DNA from: Vibrio tubiashii ATCC 19109 | GTDB lineage: Bacteria; Pseudomonadota; Gammaproteobacteria; Enterobacterales; Vibrionaceae | NCBI RefSeq assembly: GCF_000772105.1 | Contig: NZ_CP009355.1 | Coordinates: 1 to 64,000 of the forward strand | Length of the DNA stretch: 64,000 nucleotides | Direction: 5' to 3' | In this document: piece after piece, positions 46,618 to 56,106 of the stretch | How the letters are laid out: the number at the start of each line of letters is the position of its first letter | Numbering within the stretch: the first letter of the stretch is position 1 | Translations under genes and position numbers: made by a program | The notes under the pieces: model-generated | Databases searched by the model: none | Told to the model about the DNA's origin: nothing | Seen by the model: the letters and a program-made list of their open reading frames with translations, nothing else

Positions 46618-46640
46618 ATGGTGCCAGTATTTGGCACCAT
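46618..46640. promoter_or_regulatory. Perfect inverted-repeat operator, WYL regulator/hydrolase divergent pair
   Basis: ATGGTGCCA, 5-nt spacer GTATT, and TGGCACCAT. The symmetry is exact, and the site sits between two divergent genes, 20 bp upstream of the wyl-type gene. Confidence 0.8.
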
Positions 46641-46780
46641 TAACATATACAGTTTCTCTGTCCTCGTCAGCAACAAGGTTTCGAGGCTGCCACGCACACT
46701 CGTAAATGCTTGTGGACTAAAGCGTCACCCTAGGTAGGAGGCGTAGTCTGACGATTCCATCCAGATAAAGGAGAAATGTA

Positions 46781-47728
46781 TTGTTTAATCCAACCGATTT
46801 TCCCAAGCCCACTTTTGTTTCAGTCAATGACGTGAAACTTGAAGTCTTCGAAGCAGGCTCGCAAAATGCTGGAAACCCCATTGTACTTTGTCATGGTTGG
46901 CCGGAGAATGCCTTTTCTTGGCGTTATCAGATACCAGCTCTCGTAGAAGCGGGATACCATGTCATCGTTCCAAACCAGCGCGGGTACGGCAATTCGTCCT
47001 GTCCGACAGAAGTCACTGCTTATGATATAGAGCATTTGTCGGGTGACTTGATCGAGCTTCTTGATCACTACGGATACAAAGACGCCACTTTCGTCGGTCA
47101 TGATTGGGGAGCGATGGTGGTTTGGGGGCTGGCTTTATTGCATCCAAATCGTGTCAACAAAGTCATAAACCTAAGCTTGCCTTATCAGGAACGCGGAGAG
47201 ACTCCTTGGATCGAATTCATGGAACAAGTACTCGGCAGTGACTACTATTTTGTCCATTTCAATCGGCAGCCAGGTGTTGCAGACGCGGTATTGGATGAGA
47301 ACACGTCTCGATTTCTGCGTAATCTGTATAGGAAAAATGAGCCTCCAAGAGAACCAGAGCCGGGCATGGCGATGATCAATCTCGCGAGGCGCGATATAGC
47401 GCTCGGGGAGCCGTTAATGAGCGACACTGAGCTGGCGGTTTTCGAATCCGCTTTTAAATCAACAGGCTTCACTAGCAGTATAAATTGGTACAGAAACCTT
47501 GACCGTAATTGGCATTTATTAGCAGACGCAAATCCCATCATTCAAGTGCCGACGCTCATGATCTATGGTGACCGAGATGTGCTCCCTAAGTCCGAAAGGC
47601 TAACTGTGTTTGTTCCTAACGTAGACGTAGTTAACCTAGATTGCGGCCATTGGATTCAGCAAGAAAAGCCGCAAGAAACCAACCAAGCAATTTTAAGATG
47701 GTTGCACCAACAAAGTAGTGCCACTTAG
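46781..47728 (+). CDS. Alpha/beta hydrolase (epoxide-hydrolase-like)
   Basis: This 315-residue alpha/beta hydrolase has an oxyanion-hole motif LCHGWPENAFSW, nucleophile Asp in VGHDWGAMVVW and catalytic His in DCGHWIQQEKP. An Asp nucleophile suggests an epoxide hydrolase or haloalkane dehalogenase subgroup. The start is TTG at 46781, with AAGGAG 7 nt upstream; an ATG at 46776 is out of frame. It is divergent from the WYL regulator, whose operator probably controls it. The natural substrate is not known. Confidence 0.86.
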   Translation: MFNPTDFPKPTFVSVNDVKLEVFEAGSQNAGNPIVLCHGWPENAFSWRYQIPALVEAGYHVIVPNQRGYGNSSCPTEVTAYDIEHLSGDLIELLDHYGYKDATFVGHDWGAMVVWGLALLHPNRVNKVINLSLPYQERGETPWIEFMEQVLGSDYYFVHFNRQPGVADAVLDENTSRFLRNLYRKNEPPREPEPGMAMINLARRDIALGEPLMSDTELAVFESAFKSTGFTSSINWYRNLDRNWHLLADANPIIQVPTLMIYGDRDVLPKSERLTVFVPNVDVVNLDCGHWIQQEKPQETNQAILRWLHQQSSAT

Positions 47729-47871
47729 CTCTAAGCCTGAGTCATTGCTTTAAATCTTCCACACTGAGCTATCTGATATGGCTCAGTGATTGTCCATTCT
47801 AAAGTACAGATTAAACTGTTGATCCAGTTTTATTGATACTCTGGTGTCCCAATAGTTTTAGAGGAAGCTAA

Positions 47872-48759
47872 ATGAACGATACTGAAAAGCAAGAAATTGT
47901 TGATTCGCTTGGTCGCTTGCTTGAAGAGCACTATGTTTTACCCATGGTAGGTAAAGAGTTGAATTTGATGCTTCAGCAAAACTATTATCGAGGCAGGTAT
48001 CATGATGAGGCGTTGATTGAGGACTTTATAGAACAGTTAACGCAGGACGTATTTGCTTTATGCAAAGATAAGCATTTCAAAATTATAACTAATGATTCTA
48101 TTGTTCCTCCCGAACAGCGATTTAGGAGTAGCAACTTTGGCTTTGAAAGACTGGTTTTCATTACGAGCGAAGTAGCTTATTTAAAGCTATCTCGTTTTTG
48201 CGCTCCTTCTTTTGCTTCTCAAATTGCTCATGAAACTATGAGTAAAATGGCAGGCATAGAGCACCTTATTATCGATGTTCGAAATAACGGTGGAGGGCAT
48301 CCTGATATGGTTAAGCTAATCACGTCATATTTTTTTGATAGCAATAAATCTATTTTATTAAATACCATTCGTTGGCGAGATGACCCCTGCTTGGAAGAGT
48401 TTTGGACTGATACAGATACTAGTAGCTACCCAGAGCTCAACTTATATGTGTTAACAAGCAACGAGACCCTTTCTGCTGCTGAAGAGTTCTGTTACAACCT
48501 TCAATGCTTAGAGCGAGCCCTGCTGATTGGTGAAACAACAGGCGGTGCAGCCCACCCTTGTCGGTTGTTCGACCTTACCCTAGGCCTATCAGTTGCAATT
48601 CCTGTAGGTGAAGCAATTAGCCCTATTTCCAATCGAAACTGGGAGCAATGCGGAGTGATACCTGATATTGCCGTAAATGCGGACGATGCACTGAAGGTAG
48701 TGTTGGAGAAACTAGGTTTAAAAGAAAACGCGGATATAGGCTTGCTTAACGAGAGTTGA
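47872..48759 (+). CDS. S41-family peptidase-like protein
   Basis: This 295-residue protein has the S41 (tail-specific protease) fold: an N-terminal helical segment and a catalytic core with DVRNNGGGHPDM and the serine motif TSNETLSAAEEF. No signal peptide or PDZ domain is seen, so it would act in the cytoplasm, unlike CtpA-type enzymes. It looks more AT-rich than the genes around it, which hints at transfer. No neighbour explains its function. It resembles the IRBP-type S41 branch. Confidence 0.8.
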   Translation: MNDTEKQEIVDSLGRLLEEHYVLPMVGKELNLMLQQNYYRGRYHDEALIEDFIEQLTQDVFALCKDKHFKIITNDSIVPPEQRFRSSNFGFERLVFITSEVAYLKLSRFCAPSFASQIAHETMSKMAGIEHLIIDVRNNGGGHPDMVKLITSYFFDSNKSILLNTIRWRDDPCLEEFWTDTDTSSYPELNLYVLTSNETLSAAEEFCYNLQCLERALLIGETTGGAAHPCRLFDLTLGLSVAIPVGEAISPISNRNWEQCGVIPDIAVNADDALKVVLEKLGLKENADIGLLNES

Positions 48760-48957
48760 GAAATGGGACACTAACGGATGGGAGCGGTAGCTCCACATAA
48801 CATAGGTTCGAAGGGCACGTGGTAGATTCCTAGCCGTTCTCTGTCACTCGCTTTGGTTCACTGATGGCAGTTGAGCAATTTTGTTCAAGTTTTTTATTGA
48901 TGACTTGAATATATTGGCCTAGGAATTATGGGAAAGGACTCAAGAAAAGGAGGGAGC

Positions 48958-49785
48958 GTGGGTAAAGATAATCACTTTAAATATACAAGCAGTTCTCAGC
49001 AGGATGAGGTTTCTATGCTGTGTGCGGTGATGAGTGATTTTACCTACGCAAAGCATGCGCACGAGGAGTACTCAATCGGCTTAACGCTTCAAGGCCGACA
49101 AGACTTTTTCTGTCGCAGCGCTTTTTATAAAAGCACTCCCGGCAGTGTGATGCTTTTTAATCCGGAAGACATACATGATGGTCACTCAGGTGTAGAGCAA
49201 AACTTGGAATACGTGATGCTCTACATTCATCCTAATGAGCTGCATCCTCTGTTTCAGGCTCTAGGCCATAAAAAGAACACGACACTCAGGTTAAACCAAA
49301 CCTTATTTGATGACTCACTTTTAAGGTGTCAGGTTTATGCCATGTCGCAGCGGTTACAAGGAGAGTCTTACTCGAAGATTGAGCATGAAGCGGGCCTGTT
49401 TCAGTTAGCACAATCTTTAACTCGCCTGCATGGAAGCCTTGAACTTCCGGTTCACAAGACGCGAGCAGACAGGCTTTTGCTTAGAGCGAAAGAGTATATT
49501 TTGGCGAACCTTGCTTATGATATCTCCATTGATGACATCGCAGAGGTAGCCAACATGTCGAAGTTCCACTTCATCCGCGCCTTTCGCGAGCACTTTTGCA
49601 TAACTCCACATCAGTACGTTTTGAATTGTCGCATCAACTATGCGCGCAGACAGTTATTGGCAGGACACAGCGCAACGATTGCAGCTGTAGCCTCTGGCTT
49701 TGCAGATGCAAGTCACCTTAACCGTAACTTTAAACGCGTATTTGGCATGACACCAAAACAGTTTCAGCTTCAGTGGAGCCGATAA
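48958..49785 (+). CDS. AraC-family regulator
   Basis: This regulator has an AraC-type C-terminal twin helix-turn-helix (DISIDDIAEVANMSKFHFIRAF and AAVASGFADASHLNRNFKRV) and an N-terminal cupin-like sensor (AKHAHEEYSIGLTLQG). The start is not certain. GTG at 48958 (MGKDNHF, 275 residues) follows GGAGG by 4-5 nt. The ATG at 48928 gives 285 residues and has TAGGA upstream. It is 33 nt upstream of a LysE-type gene, so they are probably one unit. Confidence 0.87.
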   Translation: MGKDNHFKYTSSSQQDEVSMLCAVMSDFTYAKHAHEEYSIGLTLQGRQDFFCRSAFYKSTPGSVMLFNPEDIHDGHSGVEQNLEYVMLYIHPNELHPLFQALGHKKNTTLRLNQTLFDDSLLRCQVYAMSQRLQGESYSKIEHEAGLFQLAQSLTRLHGSLELPVHKTRADRLLLRAKEYILANLAYDISIDDIAEVANMSKFHFIRAFREHFCITPHQYVLNCRINYARRQLLAGHSATIAAVASGFADASHLNRNFKRVFGMTPKQFQLQWSR

Positions 49786-49818
49786 GCTAAGCGGCTCACT
49801 GTGTTTTTGGAGTGCTAA

Positions 49819-50427
49819 ATGTCAGAAATCTTCGCCTACGCGATCGGGGTGATGTATACCCCTGGCCCAGTGAACCTTTTGGGGTTACATAGTGGCTTGA
49901 ACAGAAACACACGTTCTCACCTTGGATTCTTTATTGGCGTCGGAATGGCGATGTTCATTTTGTTCGTCATGCTGGGATTTATTGGGTTAAAGGTGATTAA
50001 TCCTCAGGTTCTCCCCTTCATTAGCTTGGCGGGTTGCCTGTATATATTACATATCGCGTGGAAGGTTGCGGGCGCGAATGTCGAACTCTCTCAAGATACC
50101 AGCGATTCGAATTCGCTGAGTTTTCGCGATGGCTTGTTCATGCAGCTACTCAACCCTAAGGCATTAGTTGCGACCTTGCCTGTATCAACGATTCAGTTTC
50201 CAAGTGTTGGTATTACGGGTGGTGCGATTGTGTTGTGGTCTTTAGTGTTAGCTATTTTGGCTTTTGGCGCACCGACAAGCTACTCACTGGCTGGGTTGGT
50301 GTTAGGCAAGCGAATTTCTAATCCGAATTACTTTAAAGTGTTCAATCTTCTGATGGCGACGCTGCTTGTCTATGTTTCGCTGACCATAGGCTATGAGCAT
50401 GTGGTTACACCGCTTTTGGCTTTGTAA
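49819..50427 (+). CDS. LysE-family exporter
   Basis: This 202-residue LysE/RhtB-type membrane protein has MYTPGPVNLLGLHSGLNRNT at the N-terminus and LLNPKALVATLP mid-protein. It probably exports an amino acid under control of the AraC-type regulator just upstream. It is the second LysE gene in the window and is not closely similar to the first by eye. Confidence 0.85.
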   Translation: MSEIFAYAIGVMYTPGPVNLLGLHSGLNRNTRSHLGFFIGVGMAMFILFVMLGFIGLKVINPQVLPFISLAGCLYILHIAWKVAGANVELSQDTSDSNSLSFRDGLFMQLLNPKALVATLPVSTIQFPSVGITGGAIVLWSLVLAILAFGAPTSYSLAGLVLGKRISNPNYFKVFNLLMATLLVYVSLTIGYEHVVTPLLAL

Positions 50428-51032
50428 GTAAATAGGCTCTCAGGAATCGCCGAACGGGCTTTCCTGAGAGCAATACCGACTCAAAACTCCAATTTTTCAA
50501 CGGCAGGATTTAAGTTATCGCCATGTTGTAGCGGTCTAAAGCCGCCACTTCCTCCTTTCTCTCAGCTCTTACAACAGCCTATAAAACAGAGCGTTAAGGT
50601 ATAAAAACACCAAATTGGATGTTATCAATAATGGTCATTCATGACATGGATTGTTAGTGTTCAAAATACTATTCAATTAATTTTCAAACGAACCGATTCT
50701 AGTGATATCTAGGTATCATTCCACTCTCTGTGATTTAATCTGGCTTAGTTGTTGTTAAGTTGATGATTTGTAGGTGTTTATTTGGTTGTTCGCTTGGCGT
50801 CTCTATCTTGTCGGCCAGATGGTGAGGAAGACTTACCAAATCTCTCCTTGTGATTTGTTACGAAAAACGTTTTAACACAAAACATTAGTCTTCAAATATA
50901 ATTGCATTTTGATTAATACGGTAAAAATTGTGCTTTACGTCATGTTTTTAAGCTTTTTGTGAGGGTTAATTTGCTTTTTAGGTCACTTTTGGCGTGATAA
51001 TAAGAGGTATATTTGTTTAGAGTACAAAGTAA
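50428..51032. promoter_or_regulatory. 605-bp region between the LysE gene and ectA
   Basis: GCTCTCAGGAA (50435-50445) pairs with TTCCTGAGAGC (50461-50471) in a perfect 11-bp stem after the lysE-type gene; no T-run follows. The rest, about 50,500-51,032, is AT-rich and should hold the ectA promoter. In other vibrios ect genes are repressed by CosR, but I cannot identify a CosR site here. Confidence 0.5.
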
Positions 51033-51590
51033 ATGCACATTCCTATGATCGTATCAGCACCTTGGGTGGCTTACCCAGAAATCGCTGAGGAGTCCACGCA
51101 GCATGGCTCATTCAGTGAACCTAGCGCAGAAGATGGCGATGACATTTTTAATCTTATTGCCCAGTGTCCACCACTAGATACCAACTCCTCTTATTGCAAT
51201 TTTTTGCAATCTACTCATTTTCGCCAAACCTGTCTCTTAGCTCGCTACGAAGGAGAGATCTCCGGCTTTATTTCTGGTTATCGCAAGCCAGAAGAACCGA
51301 GTACGCTTTTTGTTTGGCAGGTCGCAGTTGCTCCCAATTACCGAGGGAAAGGACTTGCATATCAAATGCTTCAAGCTCTTTTGGCTAAAGATTCTCTGCA
51401 AGGAATTGATGCGATTGAAACGACGATTACCCGTGAAAACGGGGCATCTTGGGCGCTATTCAAAAAGCTCGACGCGCAAAATGGTCAACAAGGCAGCGTT
51501 TCAACATTTCTCGATCAAACGACACATTTCAAGGGTAAGCACGATACGGAGTATTTGTATCGTATCCCACTCACATCACAGGATAGATAA
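51033..51590 (+). CDS. ectA: Diaminobutyrate acetyltransferase EctA
   Basis: EctA acetylates L-2,4-diaminobutyrate with acetyl-CoA, the second step of ectoine synthesis. This 185-residue GNAT protein has the acetyl-CoA loop VAVAPNYRGKGLAYQML and the typical start SAPWVAYPE. An ATG four codons in (51045) is an alternative start. It is followed by ectB after 11 nt and is the first gene of an osmolyte operon. Confidence 0.95.
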   Translation: MHIPMIVSAPWVAYPEIAEESTQHGSFSEPSAEDGDDIFNLIAQCPPLDTNSSYCNFLQSTHFRQTCLLARYEGEISGFISGYRKPEEPSTLFVWQVAVAPNYRGKGLAYQMLQALLAKDSLQGIDAIETTITRENGASWALFKKLDAQNGQQGSVSTFLDQTTHFKGKHDTEYLYRIPLTSQDR

Positions 51591-51601
51591 ACGGTCTAAT
51601 C

Positions 51602-52870
51602 ATGGATATTTTTGACAAGCAAGAATCGCAAGTACGCTCTTACTGCAACAGCTTCCCGGTTGTTTTCACGAAAGCAAAAGGGTGTTGGCTAGAGACGGAA
51701 TCCGGTGACAAGTACCTTGATTTTCTTGCTGGGGCGGGGTCACTCAATTACGGTCATAACAACCCGATATTTAAGCAAGCACTGCTCAATTACATCGAAG
51801 CTGATGGTATTACGCATGGACTCGACATGCATTCTGGTGCCAAGGCGGAATTCCTCAACGCGTTGCAGAGCCATGTACTAGAACCAAGAGGTCTCAACTA
51901 CAAAGTTCAGTTTACCGGGCCTACAGGCACCAACGCCGTTGAAGCGGCACTTAAGTTAGCCAGAAAAGCCAAAGGGCGCAGCTCTATCGTCGCCTTCACC
52001 AATGGCTTTCATGGCTGTACATCTGGTGCCTTAGCGGCAACAGGCAATCAGCACCATCGACAAGGCGCAGGGGTGAGTTTAAACAATGTCACTCGTATAC
52101 CTTTTGAAGGATATGCGGGCATTGATGGGCTGACACTATTTGAAACAATGTTAAATGACAACTCAGCTGGGGTAGATAAACCTGCGGCTGTGCTTGTTGA
52201 AACTGTACAGGGCGAAGGTGGGCTCAATGTTGCTTCAAACGCGTGGTTGCAACGCCTAAGCAAAATCTGCAAACAGAACGATGTTTTAGTGATTGTCGAT
52301 GATATTCAAGCCGGATGTGGGCGTACGGGTACGTTCTTTAGCTTTGAACCTGCAGGTATTAAGCCTGATATGGTGACCTTATCTAAATCAATTGGCGGAT
52401 ACGGTTTACCTATGGCAATCGTGTTACTCAAGCCTGAACTCGATATTTGGAAACCTGGCGAACATAACGGTACCTTTCGTGGCAACAACCACGCTTTTGT
52501 TACTGCCACTCAAGCAATAGAAATGTACTGGGCTGACAATAAACCATTCGAACAGCACATTGCGAGTTGTTCCGCCATAGTTTCTGAAGTGATTGTCTCT
52601 ATTTTAAACCGCCATCCAAGCATGTTCGTTAAACAAAAAGGGCGAGGGATGATGATCGGCATCGAGTGTTGCAACGGACAATTGGCTGGCGAGATTGCGA
52701 AAGTGTGCTTTGACAATGGCTTAATTATTGAGACCGCTGGACCAGATGACGAAGTGTTGAAGTTTTTCGCACCACTTACGATTACTGAATCTGAGTTAGA
52801 AAAAGGCTTGGACATATTTAAACAGGCCGTCGAAGTCGTTATCCAACAACAGTTTAAGAAAGCATCGTAA
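51602..52870 (+). CDS. ectB: Diaminobutyrate-2-oxoglutarate aminotransferase EctB
   Basis: EctB makes 2,4-diaminobutyrate from aspartate semialdehyde. This 422-residue class III aminotransferase has the PLP lysine in TLSKSIGGYGLP, the Asp in IVDDIQAGCGRTG and an N-terminal GAGSLNYGHNNP. The length is normal. It lies between ectA (11 nt) and ectC (13 nt). Confidence 0.96.
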   Translation: MDIFDKQESQVRSYCNSFPVVFTKAKGCWLETESGDKYLDFLAGAGSLNYGHNNPIFKQALLNYIEADGITHGLDMHSGAKAEFLNALQSHVLEPRGLNYKVQFTGPTGTNAVEAALKLARKAKGRSSIVAFTNGFHGCTSGALAATGNQHHRQGAGVSLNNVTRIPFEGYAGIDGLTLFETMLNDNSAGVDKPAAVLVETVQGEGGLNVASNAWLQRLSKICKQNDVLVIVDDIQAGCGRTGTFFSFEPAGIKPDMVTLSKSIGGYGLPMAIVLLKPELDIWKPGEHNGTFRGNNHAFVTATQAIEMYWADNKPFEQHIASCSAIVSEVIVSILNRHPSMFVKQKGRGMMIGIECCNGQLAGEIAKVCFDNGLIIETAGPDDEVLKFFAPLTITESELEKGLDIFKQAVEVVIQQQFKKAS

Positions 52871-52883
52871 ATAGGAAGAAAAA

Positions 52884-53270
52884 ATGATTGTTCGCACTTT
52901 AGAAGAATGCCGCGATAGCGAGCGTAGAGTTGCCTCAGAAACTTGGGAAAGCGTTCGTATGCTACTTAAAGATGACAACATGGGGTTTTCATTTCATATC
53001 ACCACCATTTTTGAGAATACAGAAACGCATATCCACTACCAAAATCATTTGGAATCCGTCTACTGCATGAGTGGTGAAGGGGAGATAGAAGTCGTCGGTG
53101 GCAAAACCTACCCTATCAAGCCGGGGACGCTCTACATCCTAGATCAGCATGATGAGCACTATCTCCGCGCCTACCAAGGGAAAGAGATGGTGATGGCTTG
53201 TGTATTTAATCCACCGATCACGGGTAAAGAAACCCATGATGAGAACGGTGTTTACCCGCTTATAGACTGA
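52884..53270 (+). CDS. ectC: Ectoine synthase EctC
   Basis: EctC closes N-gamma-acetyl-diaminobutyrate to ectoine. This 128-residue cupin has metal/substrate-binding residues in [20 protein letters not shown] and [16 protein letters not shown] ribosome site precedes it. It follows ectB by 13 nt; the aspartokinase gene follows after 71 nt. Confidence 0.96.
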   Translation: MIVRTLEECRDSERRVASETWESVRMLLKDDNMGFSFHITTIFENTETHIHYQNHLESVYCMSGEGEIEVVGGKTYPIKPGTLYILDQHDEHYLRAYQGKEMVMACVFNPPITGKETHDENGVYPLID

Positions 53271-53280
53271 TTGCCACAAT

Positions 53281-53308
53281 GGCTAGTCACTAGGGCTAGC
53301 CTTTCTTT
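53281..53308 (+). terminator. Weak hairpin between ectC and the aspartokinase gene
   Basis: GGCTAG and CTAGCC flank a 9-nt loop and are followed by TTTCTTT. The stem is short, so partial termination or no effect are both possible. Confidence 0.4.
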
Positions 53309-53341
53309 CACCACGACCCCTAGCAACCAAAAGGCCCTATC

Positions 53342-54769
53342 ATGACTTATACCGTAGAGAAAATCGGCGGTACTTCAATGACAGCATTTGATGCTGTACT
53401 AGACAACATATTGATCAAAAAAAGAAATGAAGAAACTTACAACCGAGTATTTGTGGTTTCCGCTTACAGTGGAATCACTGACGCTTTGCTTGAATGCAAA
53501 AAAACCAGTAAGCCGGGTGTGTATCAGTTAGTCGCTCAGAGAGATGAGAGTTGGCAGCAGGCGCTAGATTACGTAGAACAAAGAATGTTACTCCTAAACG
53601 AGAATATCTTTGCTGATCCAATGAACCGCCTTCGTGCAGACAAGTTTATTCGCTCTCGAATTTCAGAAGCGAAAGTCTGTATCTCTAATATCATGGAAAC
53701 TTGTCAATATGGTCAGTTTTCGCTGCGACACTACCTACCGCAAGTTAGAGAGTTTCTTTCCTCTATCGGTGAAGCGCATAGTGCGTATAACACTGCTCTC
53801 AAACTCAAAAACATCGGTATCAATGCAAGATTTGTTGATTTGTCAGGCTGGGACACACAGATTCCTAGCAGCTTAGATGATTGCATTCTAAAAGCGTTTG
53901 CAGATATCGATACAAGCAAAGAGTTGCCAATAGTCACCGGATACGCGTCTTGCAAAGAAGGGCTAATGTCCACTTATGATCGCGGCTATAGTGAAATGAC
54001 TTTTAGTCGTATCGCTTCATTAACCAATGCTGATTTGGCGATCATTCATAAAGAGTACCACCTAAGCTCGGCTGATCCTCGCGTTGTTGGCGCTGATAAA
54101 GTTCTGCCTTTGGGAGAGACCAACTATGACGTAGCTGATCAACTTGCCAATTTGGGTATGGAAGCGATTCACCCTAATGCAGCGGCAGGCCTACGTGAAA
54201 GTGGTATTGAGTTGCAGATCAAAAACACCTTTGAACCGCAGCACTCAGGGACACTAATCTCTGGGGCTTTTCGACCAACGATGGACAAGGTCGAAATCAT
54301 TGCTGGTAAAGAGAAAGTCTTTGCCTTACATCTTTTCGATCAAACTATGGTCGGTTGTGTAGACAATGTCAGCTACGACTTAATGCAAATCATCACAGAC
54401 GCACGCGTGACATTGGTGGGTAAAGAGATGAATGCTAACTCAATGACACATTACCTCACCGGCAGCAGCGATGCATTGAACAAAGTGCTGTATAAAACAG
54501 AGAAGCGATTCCCTAACGCAAACATAAAAGGCCGAATGGTTGCCCTCATTTCTGCAATAGGATCTCAATTTGATACTAACCAAGCGCTGGCAAAAGGTGT
54601 GTTAGCGTTAATGGAGCAAAGTATTACTCCCATTGCCGTTCATTCATCGATGAGAAATGTGAATGTGCAGTTTGTTGTTGATGATCATGAGTATCAGCCT
54701 TCGATATGCGCACTGCATGAGGTGTTTTTTAATCAAAAAACGAGTTCATTACATAGCTTAGCAGTGTGA
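53342..54769 (+). CDS. ask: Ectoine-specific aspartokinase (Ask_Ect)
   Basis: This 475-residue aspartate kinase supplies aspartyl phosphate for the ectoine pathway. The amino-acid kinase domain starts EKIGGTSMTAFDAVL, and its position after ectC is the standard Ask_Ect arrangement of marine bacteria. The two C-terminal ACT-like regions are present. It is long for the family, since it has an insertion after the kinase N-terminus (about 60-140). A GGCCC segment precedes the ATG. Confidence 0.93.
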   Translation: MTYTVEKIGGTSMTAFDAVLDNILIKKRNEETYNRVFVVSAYSGITDALLECKKTSKPGVYQLVAQRDESWQQALDYVEQRMLLLNENIFADPMNRLRADKFIRSRISEAKVCISNIMETCQYGQFSLRHYLPQVREFLSSIGEAHSAYNTALKLKNIGINARFVDLSGWDTQIPSSLDDCILKAFADIDTSKELPIVTGYASCKEGLMSTYDRGYSEMTFSRIASLTNADLAIIHKEYHLSSADPRVVGADKVLPLGETNYDVADQLANLGMEAIHPNAAAGLRESGIELQIKNTFEPQHSGTLISGAFRPTMDKVEIIAGKEKVFALHLFDQTMVGCVDNVSYDLMQIITDARVTLVGKEMNANSMTHYLTGSSDALNKVLYKTEKRFPNANIKGRMVALISAIGSQFDTNQALAKGVLALMEQSITPIAVHSSMRNVNVQFVVDDHEYQPSICALHEVFFNQKTSSLHSLAV

Positions 54770-55155
54770 ATGCTCGCCTCGTTCAGTCGTTGCAAGAGTA
54801 TGCCACATCTATTCGCCATCACGTTATGAATCCATCCATGACCGTGTGGAGTAGGTTAGGTATGGCGGTAATCGAGCCCCGCAGAGCTTTCTGGGATCGG
54901 CTCAGAAAGTGTTTTCCGTAAACACTTCAAAAAGAGCTTCAATGTCTCACCCTCTGAATGGCGGCTGACGTTTCGCGGGGAGGGGTGATAGGGAGGATAT
55001 TGACTTATTGTATCGAGTGCAGCAGAGCCGAATGAATATAGGCATTATAAATATTTATTGTTCAGTTCCGAAAATGGCACGTCTTATTTATCTTCCGTTG
55101 ATAGCATCTAATTGAAAGTATTCAATATAAAAAAAAGCAAATTGGAGTATAAGTC
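54770..55155. other. 386-bp gap after the aspartokinase gene
   Basis: AAGTGTTT (54907-54914) and AAACACTT (54920-54927) make an 8-bp hairpin with a 5-nt loop (TCCGT) without a T-run, and could end the ect operon. I see no open reading frame of note, and the last 100 bp are AT-rich and probably contain the promoter of the gene at 55156. Confidence 0.4.
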
Positions 55156-55914
55156 ATGTTCAAGAATATGCATGAAATGGAAGAACCACTAGTTATTTGT
55201 AATGTATGGGATGTACCAAGTGCGAAAATCGCCGAAAGTGTCGGATTTTCTGTTATTGGTACTTCTAGCGCAGCTATTGCTAAGAATCTTGGGAAGGAAG
55301 ATGGAGAAAATATCCGTTTCGAAGACCTTTTGTCGATTGTTAAAGCCATTGTGAAGTCAACAGAACTGCCGTTAACCGTAGATCTAGAGTCTGGCTACGG
55401 AGAGACGCCTGAAGTCATAGCGAAGAATATGATTGAGTTAGTTAAAATTGGTGTTGTTGGAGTCAACATAGAAGATAGTGTCGTGGTAGATGGTGAAAGG
55501 AGCTTGTGTGACAGCGCTTTGTTCAGCAAAACTTTAGAAAAAGTTAGAGAATGTATTCGCGAAGCAGGTCTTGAAATTTTTATTAATGTCAGAAGTGATG
55601 CATTCCTTCTTCATGTTAAAGAACCTCTTGCAACCAGTCTCGAGAGAATTAATCAATATCAACAGGCAGGCGCTGATGGCATTTTCCTACCATGTATCAA
55701 TAAAAAAGATGATATCAAATCAGTTGTCGATAGCACCTCACTGCCGATAAATGTAATGTGCCTTCCGGGATTACCTAGTTTTTCAGAACTTAAAAAACTA
55801 GGTGTAAAACGCATAAGCATGGGCAATTTTGTACATGAGGCAATGCTTACTTCTCTATCCTCTACCTTGACTTCAATTAAAAGAGAGCAATCTTTTGAGG
55901 TACTGTTTATATAG
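55156..55914 (+). CDS. Isocitrate lyase/PEP mutase family protein
   Basis: This 252-residue TIM-barrel protein of the ICL/PEPM superfamily has the substrate/metal motif LTVDLESGYGETPE, then GVNIEDSVVVDG and RSDAFL. Related proteins include oxaloacetate hydrolases, methylisocitrate lyases and phosphonopyruvate hydrolases; the reaction is not assigned. The usual lyase motif K-K-C-G-H is not seen. Low-GC codon use and isolation from an operon suggest transfer. A strong terminator follows. Confidence 0.83.
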   Translation: MFKNMHEMEEPLVICNVWDVPSAKIAESVGFSVIGTSSAAIAKNLGKEDGENIRFEDLLSIVKAIVKSTELPLTVDLESGYGETPEVIAKNMIELVKIGVVGVNIEDSVVVDGERSLCDSALFSKTLEKVRECIREAGLEIFINVRSDAFLLHVKEPLATSLERINQYQQAGADGIFLPCINKKDDIKSVVDSTSLPINVMCLPGLPSFSELKKLGVKRISMGNFVHEAMLTSLSSTLTSIKREQSFEVLFI

Positions 55915-55923
55915 GCCCATATT

Positions 55924-55954
55924 TGTTTCAGCCAATTCTGGCTGAAACATTTTT
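55924..55954 (+). terminator. Rho-independent terminator
   Basis: TGTTTCAGCCA and TGGCTGAAACA pair over 11 bp with a 4-nt loop, followed by TTTTT. It ends the PEP-mutase-family gene. Confidence 0.88.
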
Positions 55955-56000
55955 GCCCCATTGTCATTCAGAGTTAAGACTCTATTTAAATAAGGAGCGA

Positions 56001-56081
56001 ATGATGTCGATAAGTGAGACACTTTTCGGTTTAGGAAAAGTGTCTAATTTGAGAGGCGCTTCAATGAAGAGATCCTCTTAA
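56001..56081 (+). CDS. Possible 26-residue small ORF with strong ribosome site
   Basis: TAAGGAG precedes ATGATG by 3 nt, so a 26-residue peptide (MMSISETLFGLGKVSNLRGA, then SMKRSS) could be made. The same segment contains a perfect 11-bp hairpin (see the structured-element entry), so the open frame may be accidental. No family is recognised and no promoter is clear. Confidence 0.3.
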   Translation: MMSISETLFGLGKVSNLRGASMKRSS

Positions 56082-56096
56082 CGCAAGAGGGCGCCT
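56017..56096. ncRNA. Candidate structured RNA or terminal element with nested hairpins
   Basis: AGACACTTTTC (56017-56027) and GAAAAGTGTCT (56035-56045) form a perfect 11-bp stem with a 7-nt loop. Next, AGGCGC (56054-56059) pairs with GCGCCT (56091-56096), enclosing CCTCTT (56074-56079) and AAGAGG (56085-56090). It lies at the end of two converging genes. It may be a terminator/processing structure or a small RNA; there is no T-run. Confidence 0.4.
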
Positions 56097-56106
56097 TTAA
56101 CGACAG

